7,119 bases of DNA from Micromonosporaceae bacterium (GCA_019690055.1 JADGGF010000224.1:1-7119); one strand, 5' to 3'. Positions 1 to 5,895 are shown, numbered from the stretch's first letter. Notes: generated by a model from the sequence alone, not told the origin. Translations and numbers: made by a program.

Positions 1-122
1 TTCCCCGCCCCGGGTGGAGTTCGTCGTCCCCCCGAAGCCCAGAAGGCGACTTCCTGGGCATGCCCGGTGGCACGGAGTGCCCCGAAGGTGACTTCCTGGG
101 GTGAGACGCGCCAGCGTCGGGG
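1..122 (-). terminator. Hairpin-rich region downstream of ribH, possible U-less terminator array
   Basis: No gene is seen here. Directly after the ribH stop there are several small inverted repeats. They are GACGC/GCGTC with a 4-nt loop (105-118), a stem at 80-101 (CCCC and GAAG arms against CTTC and GGGG with two unpaired bases), GGCAC/GTGCC with a 3-nt loop (69-81), the palindrome GGGCATGCCC (56-65), and a stem at 37-59 of the same design as 80-101. None has a U tract. High-GC actinomycetes often end transcription at hairpins without a U tract, so an end-of-operon terminator cluster is a fair inference. The two near-identical stems could equally be an intergenic repeat family. The structures are read from the sequence; the function is inferred. 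Confidence 0.45.
42..100. repeat. Two near-identical 17-bp repeats, each part of a hairpin
   Basis: The sequence GAAGGCGACTTCCTGGG (42-58) recurs as GAAGGTGACTTCCTGGG (84-100), with one difference in 17 positions and a 42-bp period. Each copy forms most of a stem-loop. The match covers both arm and loop, so it looks like a duplicated element and not two unrelated terminators. Confidence 0.6.
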
Positions 123-599
123 TCAGTGGACGCCCAGCGAGCGGATGGCGAGGGCGGCGTCCAGCGCCGCGATCGTGGCCGACCAGCCCTTGTCCTCGGG
201 CGAGCCGGGCAGGCCGGCCCGGGCCCGGGCCTGCTCGAGGGTGTAGACGGTGAGCACGCCGTGTGCCACGGGTCGCCCGGAGTCGAGCGCCACCCGGGTC
301 AGCCCGTCGGTGACCGAACGGCACACGTACTCGAAGTGGGCGGTCTCGCCCTTCACCACCACGCCGAGGGCGACGACGGCGTCGCAGTCGCGGACCAGAG
401 CCTGGGCGACGACGGGCAGCTCGACCGAGCCCATCACCCGCACGATCCGGACATCGTCGACGTGGCAGGCCTTCGCCGCCTCCTGAGCCCGCGCCACCAT
501 GTGGTCGACGATGTCGCCGTGCCACGAGCTCGCGACGATCCCCAGCCTGAGTCCGTGGGCATCCACGGTGGACAACAGCGGCTCGCCGTATCCCGCCAC
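123..599 (-). CDS. ribH: 6,7-dimethyl-8-ribityllumazine synthase (lumazine synthase)
   Basis: RibH condenses 5-amino-6-ribitylamino-uracil with 3,4-dihydroxy-2-butanone 4-phosphate to give lumazine, the penultimate step of riboflavin synthesis. It is a cytosolic enzyme that forms pentamers or icosahedral shells. The 158-residue length is normal for the family. Visible family motifs are ASSWHGDI near residue 23 (aromatic substrate site), GSVELP at 57-62, ALGVVVKGETAHFEYV at 77-92 with the catalytic-type His88, and GVLTVYTLEQARARAG near 115-130. I chose the GTG at 599 because GGAGGAG lies 7-8 nt upstream and the protein then begins MAGYGEP, as I recall for related proteins. A GTG at 614 would add five residues but has its AGGTGA directly against the start codon. 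It is the last gene of the rib operon, separated from ribBA by a large inverted repeat. Confidence 0.95.
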   Translation of the reverse strand: MAGYGEPLLSTVDAHGLRLGIVASSWHGDIVDHMVARAQEAAKACHVDDVRIVRVMGSVELPVVAQALVRDCDAVVALGVVVKGETAHFEYVCRSVTDGLTRVALDSGRPVAHGVLTVYTLEQARARAGLPGSPEDKGWSATIAALDAALAIRSLGVH

Positions 600-624
600 G
601 CTTGGCTCCTCCACTCACCTATGT

Positions 625-688
625 CGTTGATCTAGGGCTTGCGGGGGTGAGTTGATCTCCGATCACCACCCTGCGCCCTAGATCAACG
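625..688. repeat. Large inverted-repeat element between ribBA and ribH
   Basis: CGTTGATCTAGGGC (625-638) and GCCCTAGATCAACG (675-688) are a perfect 14-bp inverted repeat separated by 36 bp. The spacer holds a second, imperfect palindrome: GGGTG and TTGATC pair with GATCA and CACCC around a 3-nt loop (about 645-670). GTTGATCT occurs twice, at 626-633 and 651-658. In the transcript the whole 64 nt could fold into one long hairpin just upstream of the ribH start. The right arm lies inside the end of ribBA and contains its TAG stop. It could be an intercistronic RNA-processing, attenuation or stability element, or a copy of a dispersed palindromic repeat. The structure is certain; the role is unknown. 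Confidence 0.8.
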
Positions 689-1994
689 GGGACACTCCCG
701 CCGACACGTCCTCGTCGAGATCCTCGAGCAGGTGGCCCATGCGGTCGCGCTTGGTGCGCAGGTACCGCACGTTCTCGGGGTGGGGGCGTACCGGCAACGG
801 CACGCGACCCGTGACCGCCAGCCCGTGCCCTTCGAGGGCGGCGCGCTTGGCCGGATTGTTCGTGAGCAGCCGCATCGACCGGATGCCGAGGTCGACCAGG
901 ATCTGCGCCCCGGTCCCGTAGTCGCGGGCGTCCGCGGGCAGGCCGAGCTCGAGGTTCGCCTCCACGGTGTCGCGACCCTGATCCTGCAGCTGGTACGCCT
1001 GCAGCTTGTGCATCAGGCCGATGCCGCGCCCCTCGTGCCCACGGACGTAGAGCACGACGCCGCGCCCCTCGGCCACCACCCGCCGCATGGCCGCCTGCAG
1101 CTGCGGTCCACAGTCGCAGCGCAGCGAGCCGAACACGTCGCCGGTGAGGCACTCCGAGTGCACCCGGACGAGCACGTCCTGTCCGTCCCCGATGTCCCCG
1201 TAGATGAGCGCCACGTGCTCGCTGCCGTCGGCGAGGTCCCGGTAGCCGGCCGCGCGGAACGTGCCGTACTCGGTGGGGATGCGGGTCTCGGCCACCCGCT
1301 CCACCAGCCGCTCGTGCGCCCGCCGGTAAGCGATGAGGTCGGCGATCGTGATCAGCGCGAGGTTGTGCTCCGCGGCGAAGGCGCGCAGGTCCGGCAGCCG
1401 CTTCATGGTGCCGTCGTCGTTGACCAGCTCGCAGAGCACGCCGACCGGCTGCAGCCCGGCCAGGCGGGCCAGGTCCACGGCCGCCTCGGTGTGACCGGCC
1501 CGCCGCAGCACCCCGCCAGGCTTGGCCCGCAGCGGCACGACGTGCCCGGGCCGGGTCAGATCGGTGGGCTTGCTGGCCGGGTCGGCCAGGACCTGGATCG
1601 TGCGGGCGCGGTCGGCCGCGGAGATGCCGGTCGTCACGCCGTCGCGGGCGTCCACGGTCACGGTGTAGGCGGTGCCGCGGCGGTCCTGGTTCGTGACGTA
1701 CATGGGCGGAAGCTCGAGCCGGTCGGCGGTCTCCTCGGTCAGCGGGACGCAGATGAACCCGGACGAGTACCGCACCATGAAGGCCACCAACTCCGGGGTG
1801 GCCTTCTGCGCGGCGAAGACGAGGTCGCCCTCGTTCTCCCGGTTTTCGTCGTCGACCACCACCACCGGCCGACCGGCCGCGATCTCCTTGATCGCTTCCT
1901 CGATGGTGGCGAACTCTCGGCCGGGCTCTGCCTCCTCGTCGCCCGGACTCCGCTGCGATGCTCCTTGCGTCGGCCACTGCTCCGTTGCAGTCAT
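678..1994 (-). CDS. ribBA: Bifunctional 3,4-dihydroxy-2-butanone-4-phosphate synthase / GTP cyclohydrolase II
   Basis: This 438-residue protein carries both entry reactions of riboflavin synthesis. The N-terminal RibB domain (about 27-228) turns ribulose 5-phosphate into 3,4-dihydroxy-2-butanone 4-phosphate plus formate. It shows the acidic DDENRENEGD loop (48-57), LTRPGHVVPLRA (146-157) and GHTEA with His168. The C-terminal RibA domain (about 235-425) opens GTP to 2,5-diamino-6-ribosylamino-pyrimidinone phosphate. It shows RVHSECLTGDVFGSLRCDCG (277-296) with the zinc ligands Cys282, Cys293 and Cys295, RGHEGRGIGL (318-327) and LLTNNPAK (376-383). Both halves look intact. The ATG directly follows the TAA of ribE, with GGGAG seven nt before it. 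The last residues, SPLI, and the TAG stop come from the arm of an inverted repeat. Confidence 0.97.
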   Translation of the reverse strand: MTATEQWPTQGASQRSPGDEEAEPGREFATIEEAIKEIAAGRPVVVVDDENRENEGDLVFAAQKATPELVAFMVRYSSGFICVPLTEETADRLELPPMYVTNQDRRGTAYTVTVDARDGVTTGISAADRARTIQVLADPASKPTDLTRPGHVVPLRAKPGGVLRRAGHTEAAVDLARLAGLQPVGVLCELVNDDGTMKRLPDLRAFAAEHNLALITIADLIAYRRAHERLVERVAETRIPTEYGTFRAAGYRDLADGSEHVALIYGDIGDGQDVLVRVHSECLTGDVFGSLRCDCGPQLQAAMRRVVAEGRGVVLYVRGHEGRGIGLMHKLQAYQLQDQGRDTVEANLELGLPADARDYGTGAQILVDLGIRSMRLLTNNPAKRAALEGHGLAVTGRVPLPVRPHPENVRYLRTKRDRMGHLLEDLDEDVSAGVSPLI

Positions 1995-2675
1995 TTAGAT
2001 ACTCCCACCTGTGTGATCGGTCTCCGCCCCGCCTGGCCGGAGAAGCCGCTCGACGTACTTGGCGATGACGTCCACCTCGAGATTCACCAGCGCTCCCGGC
2101 CGTTTGATACCGAGCGTGGTGCGGGCCAGCGTGGTGGGGATCAGGCTCACGGTGAACGACGCGGGTTGCGGGCGTACGGAGGAGTCGCCGGCGGGCTGGC
2201 CGGGCGACCCAGCGTCCGCGACCGAGACCACGGTCAGCGATACGCCATCGACACATACCGAGCCCTTGGGGACAATGTAGCGGGCCAGCTCGGCCGGCAG
2301 CGATATACGGACATCCGTCCACGCGTCACCCGGCTCGACCGAGGCGACCGTGCCCACCCCGTCGACGTGGCCCTGCACGATGTGCCCGCCCAAGCGCGAG
2401 GCGACGGTGACGGCCCGCTCCAGGTTCACCGGGTCGCCCGGGCGCAGTGACCCGAGCGCACTGCGGTCCAGGGTCTCCCGCATGACGTCGAAGCTCATCT
2501 CGTCGCCGTCGACCTCGACTACGGTCAGGCAGACACCATTGACAGCGATCGAATCGCCGTCCTTGGTGTCGGTGACGACCAACGGCCCGCGCACGCGCAG
2601 CAGCGCGCTGCGCCCGCCGGGCACCCACCCCAGCCCGGTGACCTCACCGAGCTCCTCGACGATCCCGGTGAACAT
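1995..2675 (-). CDS. ribE: Riboflavin synthase, alpha chain
   Basis: The enzyme dismutates two molecules of 6,7-dimethyl-8-ribityllumazine into riboflavin and the pyrimidine that RibH reuses. It works as a trimer of two-barrel subunits. The protein opens with the family signature MFTGIVEELG and has two homologous lumazine-binding barrels. The first holds AVNGVCLTVVEV (44-55) and the second GGHIVQGHVDGVGTV (96-110), CVDGVSLTVVSV (141-152), FTVSLIPTT (174-182) and NLEVDVIAKYVERL (198-211). The ATG at 2675 fits the conserved N-terminus and has AAAGG 8 nt upstream; only one base separates it from the ribD stop. At 226 residues it is longer than the roughly 200 usual. The excess sits at about 153-172, a Gly/Pro/Ser-rich insert in the second barrel, plus a short tail. 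The gene is called ribC in some species. Confidence 0.96.
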   Translation of the reverse strand: MFTGIVEELGEVTGLGWVPGGRSALLRVRGPLVVTDTKDGDSIAVNGVCLTVVEVDGDEMSFDVMRETLDRSALGSLRPGDPVNLERAVTVASRLGGHIVQGHVDGVGTVASVEPGDAWTDVRISLPAELARYIVPKGSVCVDGVSLTVVSVADAGSPGQPAGDSSVRPQPASFTVSLIPTTLARTTLGIKRPGALVNLEVDVIAKYVERLLRPGGAETDHTGGSI

Positions 2676-2676
2676 G

Positions 2677-3744
2677 TCAGCGGCCTTTCGGCAGAGCCGT
2701 GATGCGCAGGTCGGGCCCGACCCGGCGAACATCGATGATCTCCAAATCAATCGCCTCGGCGATGGTGACGATGCCGGCCGTGGACAGCGCCGGCTTCCCG
2801 GCGCCGAGCAGCTTCGGCGCGACGTAGCCGACGACCTCGTCGACGAGCCCTTCCCGCAGGAACGCGCCGGCGAGCGTCGGCCCGCCCTCCAGCAGGACCC
2901 GCCGGCAGCCACGCTCGTACAGGGCCTTGCCGAGCGCCCACAGGTCGACGCGGCCATCCCGGTCGAACCCGAGCTCGGCGCCCGTGGCGACCCAGGTGCG
3001 GGCGGCCCCGTCCCGCACGCGGGCGTCGGGCGGGGTGCGGTTGTGGGTGTCGATGATGACCCGCAGCGGCTGGCGGTTGGCCAGCGCACCCGCGTCGGTC
3101 CGGTAGGTCAGGTGAGGATCGTCGGCGAGCACCGTGCCGACCCCGACGATGATGGCGTCCACGCTGCCGCGCAGGTCCTGCACGTCGAGCCGGGCGTCGG
3201 GCGAGCTGATCCACTGGCTGGTCCCGTCCAGCGCGGCCGACCGACCGTCCAGCGTGGACGCGAACTTCCAGATGACGAAGGGTCGGGGATCACCGGCGGC
3301 GGCTCGGCGGGTGGCCGTGAGCCAGGCGAGGTTGCCGGCCTGCACCTCCGCCTCGCGGACGCCGCCCTCGACATCGATGCCGTGTGAGCGCAGGGTCTCG
3401 GCCCCGCCGGCGGCGACCGGGTTGGGGTCGTGCACGCCGAACACGACCCGCGCGATCCCGGCGCGGATCAGCGCCTGGGTGCAGGGACCGGTGCGTCCGA
3501 CGTGGTCACAGGGCTCCATCGTCACCACGGCGGTACCCCCGCGGGCCCGCTCACCGGCCTCCGCGAGGGCCCGGACCTCCGCGTGAGGTCCGCCGGCGTA
3601 GGCGTGGAAGCCCTCGCCGACCACCTCTCCGTTCACGTCGAGGATCACGCAGCCGACGACCGGGTTGGGGCTCGTGGTGCCGAGCCCGCGCGAGGCGAGC
3701 TCGATGGCGTGGGCCATCGCAGCGTCTTCGGCGGGCGTAACCAT
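2677..3744 (-). CDS. ribD: Bifunctional diaminohydroxyphosphoribosylaminopyrimidine deaminase / 5-amino-6-(5-phosphoribosylamino)uracil reductase
   Basis: RibD performs the second and third steps on the pyrimidine branch: deamination, then NADPH-dependent reduction of the ribose side chain. The N-terminal deaminase (about 1-140) shows TSPNPVVGCV (24-33), the zinc and catalytic HAE (His54, Glu56) and EPCDHVGRTGPC with Cys79 and Cys88. The C-terminal reductase shows FVIWKFASTLDGR, WISSPDAR, DAIIVGVGTVLADDPHLT and LLEGGPTLAGAFL. The 355-residue length is normal. I chose the ATG at 3744 because GGAGGG lies 4 nt upstream. An in-frame GTG at 3759 would add five residues, but that ribosome binding site would then be inside the gene. 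It is the first gene of the operon and sits under the FMN riboswitch. Its stop is one base from the ribE start, which suggests coupling. Confidence 0.96.
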   Translation of the reverse strand: MVTPAEDAAMAHAIELASRGLGTTSPNPVVGCVILDVNGEVVGEGFHAYAGGPHAEVRALAEAGERARGGTAVVTMEPCDHVGRTGPCTQALIRAGIARVVFGVHDPNPVAAGGAETLRSHGIDVEGGVREAEVQAGNLAWLTATRRAAAGDPRPFVIWKFASTLDGRSAALDGTSQWISSPDARLDVQDLRGSVDAIIVGVGTVLADDPHLTYRTDAGALANRQPLRVIIDTHNRTPPDARVRDGAARTWVATGAELGFDRDGRVDLWALGKALYERGCRRVLLEGGPTLAGAFLREGLVDEVVGYVAPKLLGAGKPALSTAGIVTIAEAIDLEIIDVRRVGPDLRITALPKGR

Positions 3745-3748
3745 GCGT

Positions 3749-3810
3749 CCCTCCGCCACTGTTCGTCACGACGTACCGGCGCGCGGCGGGTGACGGAGGA
3801 AACGCGGAGG
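3749..3810 (-). promoter_or_regulatory. ribD ribosome binding site and candidate sequestering sequences (riboswitch expression platform)
   Basis: In the leader RNA the ribD ribosome binding site reads GCGGAGGGACGCAUG, with GCGGAGG at 3756-3750. Upstream in the same leader, CCUCCGC (3810-3804) is a perfect 7-nt complement and UCCUCCG (3800-3794) offers a second, 6-nt complement. This arrangement fits FMN-dependent masking of translation initiation. No U-rich terminator tail is visible in the leader, so translational control is the better inference. I could not compute fold energies. Confidence 0.5.
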
Positions 3811-3856
3811 AGCGGGCCCGCGTGGCTGCCATAGCACACCGCGTCCCGCGTCGACC

Positions 3857-4013
3857 GCGCGCTGCCTCCCATCCGGACTGTGACCGTCGGCCTCAGAGTC
3901 ACACTGAGTCCACCGGTGACTGGCTGCCACCGGGTCGCGGGCTCGCCGCCGGGCCGAAGGCCCGAGAACGGCTCACCGCCGGTTCGGAATTCCACCGAGT
4001 CCCGCCAGCGCGC
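3857..4013 (-). promoter_or_regulatory. FMN riboswitch (RFN element)
   Basis: The RNA read from the minus strand carries the conserved blocks of the FMN aptamer. The 5' block is GGUGGAAUUCCGAACCGG running on into CGGU (3996-3975). The central GAGCCCGCGACCCGG lies at about 3945-3930. The 3' block is AGUCCGGAUGGGAG (3879-3866). The closing stem P1 is a perfect 8 bp, GCGCGCUG (4013-4006) with CAGCGCGC (3864-3857). A variable hairpin with GGGCC/GGCCC arms lies at about 3951-3963. FMN binding to this class lowers expression of riboflavin synthesis or transport genes. It is 112 nt upstream of ribD, in the right orientation, and probably controls the whole ribD-ribE-ribBA-ribH operon. Confidence 0.96.
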
Positions 4014-4130
4014 TGGTGGGGCATTTGGTCGAGTGTGCCACGTCGGACACCCGTAATGCACCCGTCGCTCAGCAGTCCCCCACCGAGTGATTGGTCACAC
4101 GGACCACAGCCGCGGTCAGGGCCGGGGCCC

Positions 4131-4170
4131 GGCGGCCCGTTGCGGGCCGGGGGCGCCCGTTGCGGGCCGG
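4131..4170. repeat. Tandem 20-bp repeat forming two hairpins between the GGDEF gene and the rib leader
   Basis: Two head-to-tail 20-bp units (4131-4150 and 4151-4170) share the 16-bp core GCCCGTTGCGGGCCGG and differ only in their first four bases. Each core is a hairpin. Copy one is GGCCCG/CGGGCC with loop TTG (4134-4148); copy two is GCCCG/CGGGC with the same loop (4155-4167). They start about 30 bp past the stop of the response-regulator gene. They may act as a U-less terminator insulating the rib operon from the rpe transcript. Confidence 0.55.
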
Positions 4171-4198
4171 GTTCAGGCCGTACGCCCGGGCCACCGGA

Positions 4199-5143
4199 CT
4201 ACTCGCCGGAGCGCCGGTCGACCGCCACGTACGAGCCCGGTTGGCTCTTGGCCACGCTCTTCATCTCGGTGGCGTCGGCGATGATCTGGCGCGGGTCGGT
4301 GTAGGGCCGGCGGGTCGACAGCGCCACGCCGATCGAGACCGTGACCAGGCCGACGTCCTTCACGCCGTCGCGGCGGCTCTTGACCGTGATGTAGCCGCGC
4401 TCGCGGTCCTCCGGGTCATAGAGCGCGTCGGCCGCCTTCTCGAACTCGGTGACCGCCTGCTCGGTCAGCGGCCGGATGTCCTCCGGGTCGCAGATGACCA
4501 CGAAGTCGTCGCCGCCGACGTGGCCGAGGAAGGCCGACGACCGGGTGGCGACCGCCTCGAGCAGCTTGCGGCCGAGCGTGACGATGAACTCGTCACCCCG
4601 GGCGAAGCCGTACGCGTCGTTGACCGCCTTAAATCCATCAATGTCGCAGTAGCACACCGCGAACGGCTTGCCCGTGCGCAGCCGGTCGGCGATCTCCCGC
4701 AGGATCCGGTGGTTGCCGGGTAACCCGGACAGCGGCGAGACCTCGCGCGACTCGCGGTTGCGCCGCAGCGTGTTCTGCACCCGCACGACGAGTTCGAGCG
4801 TGTCGAACGGCTTGACGACGTAGTCGTCGGCCCCGGCCTGCAGGCCGATCACCTTGTCCGGCGTCTGGCCCTTGGCGGTCAGCACGATCACCGGCAGGGC
4901 GGTCGTCACGGGGTCCGCGCGCACCCGGCGCAACACCTCGATGCCGTCCAGCTCGGGCATCATCACGTCGAGGATCATCAGGTCCGGCTGGTACGAGCGC
5001 ACCATCTGCAGCGCGGCGAGGCCGTCGTGGGCCACCGCTACGTCGTACCCCTCCACCCGCAGGCTCATCTCGACGAAGCCCGTGATGTCGGGGTCGTCGT
5101 CGACCACCAGGATCTTCTGCCGCGAATCCTCCACCACGCTCAC
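4199..5143 (-). CDS. Response regulator with receiver and GGDEF domains (putative diguanylate cyclase)
   Basis: The 314-residue protein has an N-terminal receiver domain (about 9-128) and a C-terminal GGDEF domain (about 137-310), with no DNA-binding domain or membrane segment. The receiver looks functional: acidic pocket Asp15-Asp17, phosphoacceptor Asp59 in LDVMMPELDG, Thr89 and Lys111 in VVKPF. In the GGDEF domain CDIDGFKAVNDAYG (166-179) keeps metal-site Asp167, Asn175 and Asp176. The signature reads GGDDF (210-214), with Asp in place of the usual fourth-position Glu. The product-inhibition I-site RxxD is RSSA (201-204), so its Asp is missing. It may make c-di-GMP without feedback, or act as a GTP or c-di-GMP effector. 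The GTG start overlaps the rpe stop as GTGA, with a strong GGAGGGGGAG upstream, which implies coupled translation. The cognate kinase is not in the window. Confidence 0.93.
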   Translation of the reverse strand: MSVVEDSRQKILVVDDDPDITGFVEMSLRVEGYDVAVAHDGLAALQMVRSYQPDLMILDVMMPELDGIEVLRRVRADPVTTALPVIVLTAKGQTPDKVIGLQAGADDYVVKPFDTLELVVRVQNTLRRNRESREVSPLSGLPGNHRILREIADRLRTGKPFAVCYCDIDGFKAVNDAYGFARGDEFIVTLGRKLLEAVATRSSAFLGHVGGDDFVVICDPEDIRPLTEQAVTEFEKAADALYDPEDRERGYITVKSRRDGVKDVGLVTVSIGVALSTRRPYTDPRQIIADATEMKSVAKSQPGSYVAVDRRSGE

Positions 5144-5883
5144 CGCTCCCCCTCCCCGCCGGGCGGCACGGCGTCCGCGGCGGCCCGCGCCCCGGCCCGC
5201 GTCGCCACCGCGAGCTCACGCAGCCGGCGCACGGCGGTCGCCGGGTCGCTCGCGGTGAAGACGGCGGTGCCGGCGACGAACGTGTCCGCCCCCGCCTGCA
5301 CGGCCTGCCCGATCGTGTCCTCGGCGATCCCCCCATCGACCTCGATACGTACGTGCAGGTCGCCGGCGTCGCGGTGCGCCCGGGCCGTCCGGACCTTCTC
5401 CAGCAGGTGCGGCAGGAACGCCTGGCCACCCGCCCCGGCCTTGATCGTCATGATCAGCAGCATGTCGATGTGCGGCAGCAGCTCCAGGTACGGCTCCACC
5501 GGCGTGTCCCGGTCGATGGCCAGGCCGGGGCGGGCTCCGGCGGCCCGGATGTCCTTGGCCAGCGCGACCGGGTCGGGGCAGGCCTCGGCGTGGAATGTGA
5601 CGTACGTCGATCCCGCCTCGGCGTAGCGGGGAGCCCACACTTCGGGGTCTTCGATCATCAAGTGGGTGTCCAGCGGGATGCTGGTCGCCGCCCGTAGTAC
5701 CGCGAAGTGATCGAGCCCGATGGTCCGGTTCGGCACGAATCGACCGTCCATGATGTCTACGTGCAGCCAGTCGGCGACCTCCGCCACGTCCCGCGCCGCC
5801 GAGACGGCGAAGTCCACGGCCAGCAGGCTCGGCGCCACGATGAGGTCGGTGGGGTCGGGTACGGTACGCGACGGGCCGGTCAC
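5140..5883 (-). CDS. rpe: Ribulose-phosphate 3-epimerase
   Basis: Rpe interconverts D-ribulose 5-phosphate and D-xylulose 5-phosphate in the pentose phosphate pathway. Ribulose 5-phosphate is also the RibB substrate of the nearby operon. The 247-residue TIM-barrel protein keeps the catalytic and metal residues: Ser19 in VAPSLLAVDF, His41 and Asp43 in HVDIMDGRFVPN, His74 in DTHLMI, and Asp183 in EVDGGI, plus VAGTAVF (203-209). Two departures are visible. The usual PSILSADF is PSLLAVDF, and the phosphate-binding loop normally written GFGGQ is GAGGQ (150-154). The backbone-contacting glycines remain, so activity is likely. The GTG at 5883 has no ribosome binding site but sits 6 nt after a TACACT box, so the mRNA is probably leaderless. 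The C-terminus (GGEGER) encodes the ribosome binding site of the next gene. Confidence 0.95.
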   Translation of the reverse strand: MTGPSRTVPDPTDLIVAPSLLAVDFAVSAARDVAEVADWLHVDIMDGRFVPNRTIGLDHFAVLRAATSIPLDTHLMIEDPEVWAPRYAEAGSTYVTFHAEACPDPVALAKDIRAAGARPGLAIDRDTPVEPYLELLPHIDMLLIMTIKAGAGGQAFLPHLLEKVRTARAHRDAGDLHVRIEVDGGIAEDTIGQAVQAGADTFVAGTAVFTASDPATAVRRLRELAVATRAGARAAADAVPPGGEGER

Positions 5884-5895
5884 CGAACCAGTGTA
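5884..5895 (-). promoter_or_regulatory. Predicted leaderless promoter -10 element of rpe
   Basis: On the coding strand TACACT (5895-5890) is followed by six bases (GGTTCG) and then the GTG start of rpe. TACACT fits the actinobacterial -10 pattern TANNNT, and a start of transcription about 7 nt downstream would fall on or next to the G of GTG. No Shine-Dalgarno sequence precedes the start. A clear -35 box is not seen at the expected spacing, which is common in this phylum. Promoter and leaderless mode are inferred from sequence alone. Confidence 0.5.

Noticed and set aside
619..2322. A 567-codon open frame on the minus strand overlapping ribBA in another frame
   Set aside because: The product is almost entirely Arg/Gly/Ala/Pro-rich and unlike any family; long chance frames are expected at this GC content.
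732..2450. A 572-codon open frame on the plus strand opposite ribBA and ribE
   Set aside because: It is antisense to two clearly real genes, has no recognisable domain and a His/Arg/Gly/Val-rich composition typical of the mirror frame of a high-GC gene.
2350..3387. A 345-codon plus-strand open frame opposite ribD and ribE
   Set aside because: Antisense shadow of two intact enzymes, with no motif and no convincing ribosome binding site.
4032..4037. CACACT on the minus strand, about 19 nt before riboswitch P1, as a -10 box for the rib operon
   Set aside because: The position is suitable and it loosely fits TANNNT, but there is no good -35 partner and several other weak candidates exist, so I do not call it.
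3645..4061. A minus-strand open frame running through the riboswitch into ribD
   Set aside because: It covers the conserved FMN aptamer and then runs through ribD in the wrong frame; leader peptides in this riboswitch class are not expected.
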